Below, one piece after another: positions 16,722 through 25,571 of a stretch of DNA of 64,000 nucleotides (position 1 is its first letter; the number at the start of each line of letters is the position of its first letter). Where the stretch lies: the NCBI RefSeq assembly GCF_010993745.1, contig NZ_WOTN01000001.1:2545235-2609234 (forward strand), in the 5' to 3' direction. The stretch is from Fodinicola acaciae (GTDB lineage: Bacteria; Actinomycetota; Actinomycetes; Mycobacteriales; HKI-0501). Below the pieces are notes generated by a model that saw nothing but the letters and a program-made list of their open reading frames with translations, did no database searches and was not told the origin of the DNA. A program made the translations under genes and the position numbers.

Positions 16722-17962
16722 CGGCGTCCGCCATTCGGCACGCGCGCACGTCCGACCGCGTCGCCGCGGGCCGAGTGCGTCGCCGGAATCTCGTCGGCGA
16801 AAGTGGAGAGCGCGCTGGCTGCCAGCCTGACCGCACCATCGGGATGCGCACACGCACCACGGCGCGTCAGCGTCTGCAGACGACGATGCAGTGGCGTGTG
16901 CGCCGCTGGTACGCCGCGCGTCAATCTCGCGAAGTCGTCGGCGATGGCCGGCAATCCGAACCTGCACGGACCGCATTGGCCGGCCGACTCGTCCGCCAGA
17001 TAGCGCAGCATCCGCGCGGTCGTACGCAGCCCGGACCGCTCGACAGGCAGGAAGTCCAGTGCGGCGATGCCGAGGCTCGCACCGGCCGCGCCGAGGTCCG
17101 CGTGGGTGAACGGCAGGCATTCGGCGATCGTGGCTGGCAGCCAGGAACCGGCGTACCCGCCGACGAGGACCGCGCGTATCGGTCCGGTCGGCCCGCCGGC
17201 GAGCGCGGCCAGGTCGCCGATGGTCGTGCCGAAGTCGGTCTCGTACACACCGGCGGCGGCGACGGCGCCGGACACCGTCACCAGTGTCGTGCCGGGCGAG
17301 TCGGCCGTGCCGCGTTCGCGGAACCAGCGTCCACCGTGACGGCTCAGCAGGGCCAGGTGCGCGAAGGTCTCGACATTGCAGACCAACGTCGGCCGGCCGT
17401 CGACGCCGCGCTCGTACGCGCGTGTCCCACCGCTGGTGGGGACGGCGCGGCCGGTGTTCAGGAAGTTGACCAGCGACGACTCGGCACTGGCGACATAGCG
17501 CGGCGGCAGGCCGGCGAGCTCGATCCGCAGCGGATCACGGCGCTGGGAAAGCGCGGCACGCACTGATCGGAGCCCTGGCGCGCGATCGTGCGTACACAGC
17601 ACGACCCGTGAGGCACGAGTCGCCACAGCGGTCGCGATCAGGCCGTCCAGAACGAGGTGCGGTGCGACGGCGAGCAGCGCGGCGTCCTTGCTGCTGCCTG
17701 GATCGCCTTCACAGCCATTGGCCACGACGACCGGCCGGCGATGCTCACCGACGACGGCCTGGAGTTTGCGTCCGGTCGGAAATCCGGCGCCGCCGCGACC
17801 GCGCAGTCCCGATGCGGCGACCTCGGCGATCCACCGGCGGCCGCCGGCAGCGGTGTCGAGACCGGACAGCGGCAGTGGACCGTGCTCACGCAAATGTGCG
17901 CTCAGCTGGATCGGACCGGCGGCCGACCAGCCGGACAGCAGCCGAGGCGACGCCGCGATCAC
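16718..17962 (-). CDS. NuoF-like FMN/iron-sulfur protein with SLBB domain
   Basis: A 414-residue stand-alone relative of the NADH-binding NuoF subunit. The NADH/FMN region shows GLRGRGGAGFPTGRKL and VVANGCEGDPGSSKDAAL; an SLBB segment follows (about residues 235-300). The C-terminal cluster motif reads ESAGQCGPCRFG with a fourth-position Cys in RRGACAHPDG, so the first of the four usual cysteines is Ala. No NuoE or NuoG lies nearby. The GTG start at 17962 overlaps the membrane protein gene by 4 bp. The operon suggests electrons from NAD(P)H pass to the ferredoxin or to the membrane haem protein, but direction and donor are inferred. Confidence 0.8.
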   Translation of the reverse strand: MIAASPRLLSGWSAAGPIQLSAHLREHGPLPLSGLDTAAGGRRWIAEVAASGLRGRGGAGFPTGRKLQAVVGEHRRPVVVANGCEGDPGSSKDAALLAVAPHLVLDGLIATAVATRASRVVLCTHDRAPGLRSVRAALSQRRDPLRIELAGLPPRYVASAESSLVNFLNTGRAVPTSGGTRAYERGVDGRPTLVCNVETFAHLALLSRHGGRWFRERGTADSPGTTLVTVSGAVAAAGVYETDFGTTIGDLAALAGGPTGPIRAVLVGGYAGSWLPATIAECLPFTHADLGAAGASLGIAALDFLPVERSGLRTTARMLRYLADESAGQCGPCRFGLPAIADDFARLTRGVPAAHTPLHRRLQTLTRRGACAHPDGAVRLAASALSTFADEIPATHSARGDAVGRARVPNGGRR

Positions 17963-18525
17963 CGGCGATCCCGCGCCGCGGCCGGCCGGACCCGAGCGTC
18001 CTGACGGCGTACGACCAGCCGCCAGGACACCGCGACGGTGACCGCGACCGCGCATCCGGCGGTGACGAGCAGCACCCACCAGAGTCGGCTGTCGGCGCCA
18101 CCGATGAGCAGTCCGTGAACGATCGCGACCGGCCAACAGACGTACGCCAGCCAATGCACGATCCGCCAGCCGCGAAGGCCGATCAGGGCCCGTGTCAGGC
18201 TCGTGACCAGCAATGCCAGCAGCAGGTCGAACGCAACCGCGCCCAGGCCGAGCGGCATCGGTTGATAGGCGGACGCGAACGGCACGACGGCGTCGACCCA
18301 GCGGATGCCGGCGTACGGATCCAGCACGGCGGAGCCGGCGTGGATCACCAGAAACACCAGGATCAGCAACGAGAGGTCGCTGTGCAGCGTCGACAACACG
18401 AGCCGGCCGCCGCGCGGGCCACGCAGCCGGCCGGTGTGCAGCGCACCGACCGTGACGGTCGCGGTCAGCAGCAGGAGCGCCACCAGTCCGGTGGCGCGGC
18501 TCGCGTACCAGAGCGCGTGGGTCAC
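17959..18525 (-). CDS. Ferric-reductase-like transmembrane (haem b) protein
   Basis: A 188-residue membrane protein with about six spans. It begins VTHALWYASRATGLVALLLL and has paired His residues on two helices (LHSDLSLLILVFLVIHAGS and WRIVHWLAYVCWPVAIVHG), the pattern of two haem b groups in the ferric-reductase/MsrQ-like family. The GTG start overlaps the ApbE gene by 4 bp. It lacks a flavin/NAD domain of its own; the adjacent NuoF-like protein could supply electrons. This would be a short transmembrane electron path with an unknown outer acceptor. Confidence 0.8.
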   Translation of the reverse strand: MTHALWYASRATGLVALLLLTATVTVGALHTGRLRGPRGGRLVLSTLHSDLSLLILVFLVIHAGSAVLDPYAGIRWVDAVVPFASAYQPMPLGLGAVAFDLLLALLVTSLTRALIGLRGWRIVHWLAYVCWPVAIVHGLLIGGADSRLWWVLLVTAGCAVAVTVAVSWRLVVRRQDARVRPAAARDRR

Positions 18526-19439
18526 GACCGGCCGTCCGGCCAGTCGGCGACCGACAGGCAATGTCCAGCCAGGGATCGCAGCCGAGCCGGCAGGCCGCGC
18601 GTCTCCAGCCAACCTGGCGCGGCCTCGCCGAGGACGATCGCCGCCGTACTCGCCGCGTTGGCGTCGAGGCAGCTGTCCGCCGCGACGCTGACATTGCCCC
18701 ACACCGGAGCGGGTAGGTCCCCGGTGCGGGGATCGACGATGTGGTGCAACTCGCGACCAGCCATTCGCCACCGGCGGCGCAGGACGCTGGAGGTCGCGAG
18801 TCCACCGGACCACATGGCGATGGTCGCACCGACACCGTGTGGTGGACCGTCGTCGACGCCGACCAGCCAGCCGCCAGCCGGCGCGTCACCGGCCACCGCG
18901 ATGTCTCCGCCGAGGTCCACCAGGACGCCGCAACGGGCCTCGGCGGCGACGCGCGCGGCGATCCGATCGGCCGCGTACGCCTTGGCCGTCGCGCCGAGAT
19001 CCACCTCGACTCCGGCCGGGATGACGACCTCGCGCCGGTCTGCGTCCAGCCGGATCTGCCACCAGCCAGGCGCTGGTCGCGGCCGGACCGTGGCCTGCGT
19101 ACGGTCGGTTGGCACCGCGGCGAAGTCCCGGTCGTAACCGAGACCGCGGACGGCGGCCCCGACCGTCGGGTCGACGAGCCCGCCGGTGGCCCTGGCGACC
19201 CGGAGCGCGCCGCCGAGCAGGCCGGTGAGCAACGGGCTCAGTCCGCTGGCCCGGCCCGGCCTGGCGGACAGGACCCGGAGCTCCGAGTCGTCGCGAAAGC
19301 GGCTGCAGGCCTGGTCGATCGCCGCTGTCTCCACCCGCAGGATCTCCTCCGCCAACGTCTGCCGGGTCGGGTCGGTGACCACGATCGACGCGGTGGTGCC
19401 GAAAATCTCGATGCCGGCCGGTTGTGACACGGCCGTCAT
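18522..19439 (-). CDS. FAD:protein FMN transferase (ApbE family)
   Basis: A 305-residue ApbE-type flavin transferase. Family blocks are FGTTASIVVTDP, ACSRFRDDSELRVL, VDPTVGAAVRGLGYDRDF, VEVDLGATAKAYAADRIA, VLVDLGGDIAVAG and HHIVDPRTGDLPAP near the C-terminus, which carries the metal-site Asp. These enzymes attach FMN through a phosphoester to a Thr or Ser of FMN-binding-domain proteins outside the cytoplasmic membrane. No such acceptor domain lies in this operon, which is odd, so its target must be elsewhere or of a new kind. Overlaps of 4 bp on both sides show tight coupling. Confidence 0.88.
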   Translation of the reverse strand: MTAVSQPAGIEIFGTTASIVVTDPTRQTLAEEILRVETAAIDQACSRFRDDSELRVLSARPGRASGLSPLLTGLLGGALRVARATGGLVDPTVGAAVRGLGYDRDFAAVPTDRTQATVRPRPAPGWWQIRLDADRREVVIPAGVEVDLGATAKAYAADRIAARVAAEARCGVLVDLGGDIAVAGDAPAGGWLVGVDDGPPHGVGATIAMWSGGLATSSVLRRRWRMAGRELHHIVDPRTGDLPAPVWGNVSVAADSCLDANAASTAAIVLGEAAPGWLETRGLPARLRSLAGHCLSVADWPDGRS

Positions 19440-19726
19440 GACGCGCGTGAGGTCGCGTGCCGGTGCGGATGAGACGGACTCGGCGTGGGTGGCACGGCCG
19501 GCGGCTGGAGAGCCGGCGGGGCTGGTGGTACGGCTGCAGGTGCCGACGGCGTGGATGATCCACTGGAGACACTGTGCGGCACCGTCGCGGCGGCCTGCGT
19601 GGCCTGACCGAACGCGAAGCTCAGTCCCGCCGCCAGCGTGGCGCTGGCCAGTGCGGCCGCGCTGGTGGCCAGTGTGCGGACACGCCTGGCGTGGCGACGA
19701 GCGGACTGGTGGTCGCGCATACGCAT
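19436..19726 (-). CDS. Small proline-rich membrane-anchored protein
   Basis: A 96-residue protein. AAGGAGT about 6 bases upstream fixes the start at 19726. A basic N-terminus (MRMRDHQSARRHARRVR) and one hydrophobic span (about residues 18-42, ending in FGQATQAAATV) are followed by a tail rich in Pro, Ala and Ser and ending with several His (SPSHPHRHATSRAS). It overlaps ApbE by 4 bp as first gene of the redox operon. I do not recognise the family. The His-rich exposed tail could bind metal or haem, or it could be only a spacer. Low-complexity composition limits what can be said. Confidence 0.65.
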   Translation of the reverse strand: MRMRDHQSARRHARRVRTLATSAAALASATLAAGLSFAFGQATQAAATVPHSVSSGSSTPSAPAAVPPAPPALQPPAVPPTPSPSHPHRHATSRAS

Positions 19727-19840
19727 CCGAGACTCCTTTCGACGGCTGGGATCAACCTTCGCCGCGAATCCTTGGAGCTTTTTTGGCCGGCGCGTCGTTA
19801 CTGTGGCCGAGGTGAGTTCGTCGGCCGACTGGAGCGGGAC

Positions 19841-20509
19841 ATGGGTGAGCGGCCGCGGGTCCTCGTGGTCGAGGACAACGCCGAGCTGGTGCGGATCCTC
19901 ACGACCGTGCTCGCCGACGAGGGCTACCAGGTCGAGGCCGCGGCCGACGGCCAGCGTGGCCTGCACGCCGGGCTCACGCGTGCGTACGACGTCATCGTCC
20001 TCGACCGCGGACTGCCGGCCATCGAAGGCGTCGACCTGTTGCAACGGTGGCGCGGCCGAGGCGTGACGACACCGGTGCTGATCCTGTCCGCGCTGGGTAA
20101 TCCGGCGGACCGGATCGAGGGCCTGGACGCCGGGGCCGAGGACTACCTGTCCAAGCCGTTCGACTTCGGCGAGCTGCTGGCCCGGTTGCGCGCGCTGCGA
20201 CGCCGTCACCTGGACGACGCTCGTACGCTGCCGGTCGGCGATCGGCTGCTCGACCTGGACACCAGGCAGTTGCGGCCACGCGGCGCGACCGCCGGTGTCC
20301 AGCTCTCCGAACGAGAGTGCGCGCTGCTGTCGGTCCTGGCCGGCCGGCCGGCGCGGGTCTTCAGTCGCCGCGAGCTGATCGGCCTGGTGTTCGCCGACGC
20401 CGACAGTGAGGTCGTGGTCGACACGTATGTGCACTATCTGCGCCGCAAGGCCGGGCGCGGACTGGTGCGCACGATCCGCGGCCGCGGCTTCCAGCTCGGA
20501 CCGGGATGA
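19841..20509 (+). CDS. OmpR/PhoB-type response regulator
   Basis: A 222-residue regulator starting MGERPRVLVVEDNAELVRIL. The receiver has the acidic pair in VVEDN, the phospho-Asp in DVIVLDRGLP and the conserved Lys in DYLSKPFDFGELL. The winged-helix DNA-binding domain shows LSERECALLSVLAGRPARVF and ends VRTIRGRGFQLGPG. It overlaps its kinase gene by 4 bp. The gene is divergent from the ApbE operon across a 114-bp gap, so it is a good candidate regulator of that operon. Confidence 0.9.
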   Translation: MGERPRVLVVEDNAELVRILTTVLADEGYQVEAAADGQRGLHAGLTRAYDVIVLDRGLPAIEGVDLLQRWRGRGVTTPVLILSALGNPADRIEGLDAGAEDYLSKPFDFGELLARLRALRRRHLDDARTLPVGDRLLDLDTRQLRPRGATAGVQLSERECALLSVLAGRPARVFSRRELIGLVFADADSEVVVDTYVHYLRRKAGRGLVRTIRGRGFQLGPG

Positions 20510-21711
20510 TCCGCCGGCAGGCTGGTGCGACGGAGGCCTCGCTGGTCCACCGAGCGGCTCGCCGGCTCGCTCTCCAGGTGGCCGGCACGGTCGCCGTGGT
20601 CGTGGTGCTGCTCACCGGCGTCGCGGTGTCGATCGTCGTACGCGAGCAACACACCGCGGCCGACTCGCTGTTGCAGCGCGCCGCGACGACCGCCGACGAC
20701 GTTGGCGACCCACCCGCCGGCATGTATCTGGCGATCCGGTCTCCGCACGGACTGGCGCGTACGCCGGGGACGCCATCTGGTGCGTTCGACACGGCGGCGA
20801 TCACGCGCGTGTCAGCGACCGGTGCCGCCGAGTTCGCCGATCGGCACGCCAGCGGGACAGAGTTTCGGATGTTCACCGTGCGCCGGCCTGGACGGACCGT
20901 CCAGGCCGTGCTGGACCTGACCGCCGACCACAAAGTGCGTACGCAGCTGGTCTCGGCTCTGGTCGGCGCAGGCGTCGCCGGTCTGCTGCTGGCCAGCCTG
21001 CTCGCGGCCTGGGTGAGCCGGCGGGTGGTCCAGCCGCTGTCGGACGCACTACACCTGCAGCGCCGTTTCGTCGCCGATGCGAGTCACGAGCTGCGTACGC
21101 CGTTGACGCTGCTCAGCGCTCGCGCGCAGCTGCTCGACCGGCTGTCCGGTGCGGACACCGGCAGCGCCTACCGCGCCGAGGTCGCCGGCCTGGTCGATGA
21201 CGCGCGACAGCTGGCCGGAACACTCGACGACCTGCTGGCCGCCGCCGACCCACGCGGCGCCGGTCCACCGGCCAGGCTCGATCTGGCCCTGATCGCCGCG
21301 AGCGTCGTGGCGGCCAGCGCGGGATTCGCCGACGACCGGCGGATCTCACTCCGCGACGAGTCCGACGGTCCGGTGCCGGTCGTCGGCGGCCCGGTGGCGC
21401 TGCGCCGAGCGATCACGGCGCTGGTGCACAACGGCGTACGCCACGCCGACAGCAGTGTTGTCGTAAGAGTGAGCCGCGAGCGTACGAATGCGGTCGTCGA
21501 GGTCATAGACGACGGGCCGGGGATCGACCCAGCGGTGCTGCCGCGGCTGTTCGGCCGGTTCGTTTCCGGCGCCGGCGCCACCCGGCGGTCCGGGCTCGGC
21601 CTCGCGCTCGTCAGCGACATCGCGCACCGGCACGGCGGCGCCGTCTCCACCCGCAGCCGTCCCGGCCAGACCGTCTTCTCGCTCGTCCTGCCGCTCGCCG
21701 ACCGGTCGTAG
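20506..21711 (+). CDS. Sensor histidine kinase, HisKA type
   Basis: A 401-residue membrane kinase. Two spans (about residues 20-45 and 148-170) enclose a roughly 100-residue outer sensor region. The dimerisation helix holds the H box RRFVADASHELRTPLTLLSA; the ATPase domain shows the N box (ALVHNGVRHAD), G1 (EVIDDGPGIDP), F box (LFGRFVSG) and G2 (RSGLGLALVSDIA). There is hardly any separate HAMP linker. It is the cognate kinase of the overlapping response regulator. The signal is unknown; its place next to the redox operon hints at an envelope redox or metal cue. Confidence 0.9.
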   Translation: MIRRQAGATEASLVHRAARRLALQVAGTVAVVVVLLTGVAVSIVVREQHTAADSLLQRAATTADDVGDPPAGMYLAIRSPHGLARTPGTPSGAFDTAAITRVSATGAAEFADRHASGTEFRMFTVRRPGRTVQAVLDLTADHKVRTQLVSALVGAGVAGLLLASLLAAWVSRRVVQPLSDALHLQRRFVADASHELRTPLTLLSARAQLLDRLSGADTGSAYRAEVAGLVDDARQLAGTLDDLLAAADPRGAGPPARLDLALIAASVVAASAGFADDRRISLRDESDGPVPVVGGPVALRRAITALVHNGVRHADSSVVVRVSRERTNAVVEVIDDGPGIDPAVLPRLFGRFVSGAGATRRSGLGLALVSDIAHRHGGAVSTRSRPGQTVFSLVLPLADRS

Positions 21712-21838
21712 CGCGGTTCCAAGCAAACTCCAAAAATCACCCGGCAGTCTTGTCCGGTGGTATGCGCCTTAGGGCCTGTTTCGACCCTAGCTGCCACCTA
21801 AGAGCCATCTATCAACCTCTCGACAGCAAGGTGGGTCG

Positions 21839-22369
21839 ATGCCGACTTTCATCAGCGGGTTGCCGTTGCATGTTCTCGTCGTCCACGCGGTCGTGGTCTT
21901 CGTACCACTGGCCGCGCTGAGCGCCGCTGTCTGTGCCGTCTGGCCGGCAGCGCGACGGCGGTACGGATGGCTCGCCGTCGCGGTCACGTTCGTTGCCACG
22001 GCGGCGATTCCGATCGCTACGAACAGCGGTGAGGCGCTGCGCGACCGGCTCCCCCGCGATCCGCTCATCGGTGCTCACGCCGAGCTCGGCGACCAGATGC
22101 TGGTGTACGTCGCACCGCTGTTGGTGTTGTTGGCCGGCCTGGTGACCGTCGAGCTGCTGCGTACACGTGCCATCACCGATGCCGGCGACGCGACGAACCG
22201 GGTCCAGGTCAGGTGGATGCGGCCAGCCACCATCGGATTGGCCGCACTCGTCGTCCTTTTCGCCGTACTGTCGTGCGTCCAGGTGGTCCGCGTTGGTGAC
22301 TCCGGCGCTCGCGCGGCATGGAGCGACACGCAGTACACCGCACCGAGCGACCGGGGCCAACGAGACTGA
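21839..22369 (+). CDS. DUF2231-type membrane protein
   Basis: A 176-residue protein with four spans. It starts FISGLPLHVLVVHAVVVFVPLAAL, where the LPLH and LVVHA His residues match the DUF2231 family (possible haem or metal ligands). A second pair follows about residues 85-105 and 125-150, with AHAELGDQMLVYVAPLLVLL between. The ATG follows CAGCAAGG at a short distance. It is alone, convergent with the aldolase gene, and its role is unknown. Confidence 0.75.
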   Translation: MPTFISGLPLHVLVVHAVVVFVPLAALSAAVCAVWPAARRRYGWLAVAVTFVATAAIPIATNSGEALRDRLPRDPLIGAHAELGDQMLVYVAPLLVLLAGLVTVELLRTRAITDAGDATNRVQVRWMRPATIGLAALVVLFAVLSCVQVVRVGDSGARAAWSDTQYTAPSDRGQRD

Positions 22370-22399
22370 CCACCACGTCGCGCACTCGTCGCGTTCCGG

Positions 22400-23293
22400 T
22401 CAGTGGCTGGGATATTTGGCCAGGATGTCGTGGAGACGCTCGACGAAACGGAGCGACTCGTCGTGGTCTCGCTGCCAGACGTTGCGGCCGAAGATCAGTC
22501 CGGTCGCGCCGGCTTCCATCGACTGACGCGCTTTTTCCAGCATCGACACGTCATCGTTGCGCGCGCCACCCGAAACCAGCAGCAGCGTACGGTTTGCCGA
22601 CCGGACAACCGAGTCGATCGCCTGCTGGCTGGTGAACTCGGTGTCGTACGCGCGTTGGACGCCGGTTCGCTTCTCCGGATGGGGAAAGTTCACCTTGACC
22701 AGATCGGCGCCGAGCTCGGCGGCCGTACGCGCGGCGTAGTCGACGGCATAAAACGAGTCCTTGCCGCCTTTCGCGTCGACGGCCGAGCCGCGCGGATAAG
22801 CCCAGACGATCAGCGGCATGCCGTAACGTTGAGCGTCCCGCCGGACCTGTTGGTACTGACCGAAATCCGCTTCCTGCGCCGGCGTGCCGACGTAAAGCGT
22901 GTAGCCGACCGCGTCGGCGCCGAGCCGTACCGCGTCGGCGACGGTCGCATGCAACGGCGACAGTGCGCGATCAGAAGACGGGATGTCGGTCTTGCCGTTC
23001 AGCTTGAGGATCAGCGGGATCTCGCCGGCGTAGTCCCAGTAGAACTTCTCGGCGAGGCCGATCTGGATCGCGATGCCGTTGAATCCGCCGGCGAGCGCGA
23101 GTCGCATGATGTATTTCGGGTCGCTCGCGGCCGGATTGGCGAAGAAGTCTCGCGGACCGTGTTCCAGCCCCTGGTCGTACGGCAGGAAAAGCGCGGTCCC
23201 GTTGCGAAGGCCGTGTTGGTGCAGGATGCGGTGCAGGCGGGCTTTCTTGCCGGCGCCGAGGCCGAGTTCGGCCAGATCCGCTCGTGTGCTCAT
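22400..23293 (-). CDS. Class I fructose-bisphosphate aldolase, DhnA/FbaB type
   Basis: A 297-residue aldolase of the DeoC/FbaB (archaeal-type class I) family. Visible motifs are LFLPYDQGLEHGPRDF near the N-terminus, GADAVGYTLYVG, the proton-relay region PLIVWAYPRGS, the Schiff-base lysine in GADLVKVNFPHP and the phosphate site LLVSGGARND with GLIFGRNVWQR. It interconverts fructose-1,6-bisphosphate with the triose phosphates. The start at 23293 (MSTRADLAELGLG) is preferred over a longer frame running into the stress-protein gene. Third gene of a DUF4389-USP-aldolase operon behind DosR-like boxes, it suggests glycolytic adjustment during hypoxia. Confidence 0.9.
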   Translation of the reverse strand: MSTRADLAELGLGAGKKARLHRILHQHGLRNGTALFLPYDQGLEHGPRDFFANPAASDPKYIMRLALAGGFNGIAIQIGLAEKFYWDYAGEIPLILKLNGKTDIPSSDRALSPLHATVADAVRLGADAVGYTLYVGTPAQEADFGQYQQVRRDAQRYGMPLIVWAYPRGSAVDAKGGKDSFYAVDYAARTAAELGADLVKVNFPHPEKRTGVQRAYDTEFTSQQAIDSVVRSANRTLLLVSGGARNDDVSMLEKARQSMEAGATGLIFGRNVWQRDHDESLRFVERLHDILAKYPSH

Positions 23294-23304
23294 CGACCGG
23301 CTCC

Positions 23305-23799
23305 CTAGAGCACCGGCGCCGGCGCGACCGACGGATTCGCGACCGCGTCGGGGACGGATTGCTTGAGCGGCGCGGGAATCACGACGACGGGACAGGCGGC
23401 GTGGCGGGTGCAGGCGGCGCTGACCGAGCCGAGCATCGCGCGCCGCAGCGGTCCGGCCCTGTGCTGTCCGACGACCAGCAAAGCGGCACGCTGCGAGGCC
23501 TCGCACAGCACGTGTGACGGCACGCCTTCGACCGCGACCTTCGCGATGACCGGTTCCCCGTCACGCATTTTCACCGCGCGGTTGACCTCATCGTCAAGCA
23601 GGTCGACCGCCGCGTCCTCCATCTCGTTGCGAGTCCTGGTGATGTAGGCACCTTCCGGCGCGTACGCCCACGCGTACACGACCTCCACGGCACAGCCGCG
23701 GATCGCCGCCTCCTCCAAGGCGAAAGCCAGCGCGCGGCGGCCCGTCTCCTCGCCGTCGATGCCAACCACGATCGGTTTACGGGTCGAGTTGTCGTTCAT
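23305..23799 (-). CDS. Universal stress protein, single domain
   Basis: A 164-residue UspA-domain protein: [20 protein letters not shown] at the N-terminus and [20 protein letters not shown] followed by ACPVVVIP at the C-terminus. The G-x2-G-x9-G(S/T) ATP loop is only partly kept. A C-terminal tail of about 25 residues is extra. The ATG at 23799 is chosen because AAAGGA precedes it; eight more residues would be added by the upstream start at 23823. It overlaps the end of the DUF4389 gene by 23 bp and is 11 bp from the aldolase. Confidence 0.85.
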   Translation of the reverse strand: MNDNSTRKPIVVGIDGEETGRRALAFALEEAAIRGCAVEVVYAWAYAPEGAYITRTRNEMEDAAVDLLDDEVNRAVKMRDGEPVIAKVAVEGVPSHVLCEASQRAALLVVGQHRAGPLRRAMLGSVSAACTRHAACPVVVIPAPLKQSVPDAVANPSVAPAPVL

Positions 23800-24487
23800 C
23801 TTCGGTCCTTTCTGGGTCGTCACCGCCGAGCGCGAGGCGGAACGGCGGATATTGGTCGGTCATCAGCGCCGCGTATGCGACAACGCGCAGAATCCACCTG
23901 TTGACGCCAAGCACCAGGTCGAAAATCCCTCGCGGATAACGTCCGGTGAACAGCAGCGCGATCGCGACGAATATCACCAGCAGTGGCAGGAGCCCGAACG
24001 TCACCGGGCCGGACGTGCGCGTGCCGTCGCCAGCCGTGCCGGAAAGCACCAGCCCACCTGTGAAAACCGCGAGGACGAGGTAATGCGGGATCGCCAGCAG
24101 CCACCATTTCACCAGTACCTGGCCGCGGGACAGCCGCTCCGGATAGTCGACGTGCAAACGCGCTGGATAGTCAGGGACGTCGGCGAGGGTGAACGGCGGA
24201 TATCGGTCCGTCGCCAGCGCACCGTTGGCGTAGAACTGCACGCGCCAGTACCAGCGCAGCACACCGACGTTGAAATCGAAAAGCGGTCGAGGATAACGTC
24301 CCGTGAACAGTATCGCGAAGAGCGCGACCACGGTCAGTGCGACGAACGCGATCCCCAGGAAGAAAAGAATGACATAGTGCGGAACGGCGAGCAGCCATTT
24401 CACCAACCAGAGCCAACGCGACGGAGCGTGCTCCTGGCTGGCCTCGACGCGTACCGGATAGATGGCTGAAGAGGAAACCGTACTCAT
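23777..24487 (-). CDS. Tandem DUF4389 membrane protein
   Basis: A 236-residue membrane protein with two copies of the DUF4389 pattern. The first has [32 protein letters not shown] and [19 protein letters not shown]; the second has [28 protein letters not shown] and [19 protein letters not shown]. Each copy ends with a DRYPPF or DQYPPF motif. The function of the family is unknown. AAGGAGG about 5 bases before 24487 fixes the start. It opens the operon with the stress protein and aldolase, and its upstream region (24570-24612) holds DosR-like boxes shared with the divergent stress-protein gene. Confidence 0.85.
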   Translation of the reverse strand: MSTVSSSAIYPVRVEASQEHAPSRWLWLVKWLLAVPHYVILFFLGIAFVALTVVALFAILFTGRYPRPLFDFNVGVLRWYWRVQFYANGALATDRYPPFTLADVPDYPARLHVDYPERLSRGQVLVKWWLLAIPHYLVLAVFTGGLVLSGTAGDGTRTSGPVTFGLLPLLVIFVAIALLFTGRYPRGIFDLVLGVNRWILRVVAYAALMTDQYPPFRLALGGDDPERTEDERQLDP

Positions 24488-24569
24488 CGGGCCTCCTTGC
24501 TGTCGAAGAACGCTTCCATCCTGCGAAAATCTGGCTCGACGCGGGCAGAGCAACAGGTCCCGCGTTGGT

Positions 24570-24612
24570 GGGACCGATGACCCGAAAGTCCTGGCGGTGG
24601 GCCGAAAGTCCC
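24570..24612. promoter_or_regulatory. Divergent promoter region with two DosR-like boxes
   Basis: Box one is GGGACCGATGACCC (24570-24583) and box two GGGCCGAAAGTCCC (24599-24612); a weaker overlapping copy, GACCCGAAAGTCCT, lies at 24579-24592. The centres are 29 bp apart, near three helical turns. They sit between the DUF4389 operon (minus) and the tandem stress-protein gene (plus), and could activate both. Confidence 0.75.
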
Positions 24613-24670
24613 GGCCTGGAGTGTCGTTTGCCGCTACCTGGCGTACGGACCGTCGAACACACTACGGAAC

Positions 24671-25549
24671 ATGACTGCACCCATTGTCGTAGGTGTGAAC
24701 GGTCGCGACAGCAACGACGACGCGGTCCGCTGGGCCGCGCGGCAAGCGGTGGTGAGCGGACGCCGCCTGCGGTTGGTCGCCGCGATCTGGTCGCCGGAGG
24801 ACGGTGACATCCAACTGTTGACCGACTCGCAGGCGACCACCGCCAGGATGGTCGACTCCGCGGCCCGGCTGGTACGCCAGATCGCGCCGGCCGTTGGCCT
24901 CAGTGCCGAACTCCGGATCGGCAACGCCGTAGACGTGCTCCTGGAACAAAGCCGCGATGCGTGGATCACCGTCATCGGCCGGGAGAACGGCTGGACGGCC
25001 GAACACATGGTGACCAACGTTGCCGCGGCGAATCTCATCGGACAACAGGGCTCACCGATCGCCGTCATCAACGCCGGGTTCGGCCTGTCACGGCCCGGGT
25101 CGCCGATTACCGTCGGCGTCGACGGATCGCCGGCCTCGTACGCCGCCGCCGAGTTCGCCGCGGACCTGGCGCGCATCCTCGCCGCGCCGATCGAGCTCCT
25201 GTCCGCGACACCGTCTGTGGATGGCGGTTCGGCCGACGCACACGCTCAGCATGTGGCCGCCGAACTGATGCTCGCCGACCTGGCCGGCCAATTGCTGCGG
25301 AGAGGGCCGTTGCCGCCGATCCACGCGACGGTCCGGCCGGCGTCGGCGGTCGCAGCGCTGCTCGAACGGTCCCGCCGATCACGCCTGCTGGTGCTTGGTA
25401 CGCGTGGACATTCCACGGCGACCGCGGCCGGCCCGGTCTGCCAGTCCGTCGTCGATCTCGCGGACTGTCCGGTGGTTGTCGTCAACCCGGCGGTCGCGGA
25501 GGCTCGTACGCCTTGCCGCGGATCCGTCGTCGAGGCCGGCTCGGCCTGA
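24671..25549 (+). CDS. Tandem universal stress protein
   Basis: A 292-residue protein with two UspA domains. Domain one starts PIVVGVNGRDSNDDAVRWAA and has lost much of its ATP loop. Domain two starts PITVGVDGSPASYAAAEFAA and keeps the loop as VLGTRGHSTATAAGPVCQSV with CPVVVVNP. The layout matches Rv2623-like proteins of the mycobacterial DosR regulon, which bind ATP and help growth arrest. It lies just after the divergent DosR-like boxes and before a CBS-BON gene on the same strand. Confidence 0.88.
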   Translation: MTAPIVVGVNGRDSNDDAVRWAARQAVVSGRRLRLVAAIWSPEDGDIQLLTDSQATTARMVDSAARLVRQIAPAVGLSAELRIGNAVDVLLEQSRDAWITVIGRENGWTAEHMVTNVAAANLIGQQGSPIAVINAGFGLSRPGSPITVGVDGSPASYAAAEFAADLARILAAPIELLSATPSVDGGSADAHAQHVAAELMLADLAGQLLRRGPLPPIHATVRPASAVAALLERSRRSRLLVLGTRGHSTATAAGPVCQSVVDLADCPVVVVNPAVAEARTPCRGSVVEAGSA

Positions 25550-25571
25550 TTCCCATGGATCGGAGATTCGC

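Noticed and set aside
21770-21789. Palindrome TAGGGCC-TGTTTCGA-CCCTA before the DUF2231 gene
   Set aside because: Arms of only five bases and spacing of the GGGCC/GACCC halves differs from the boxes elsewhere; may be chance in GC-rich DNA.
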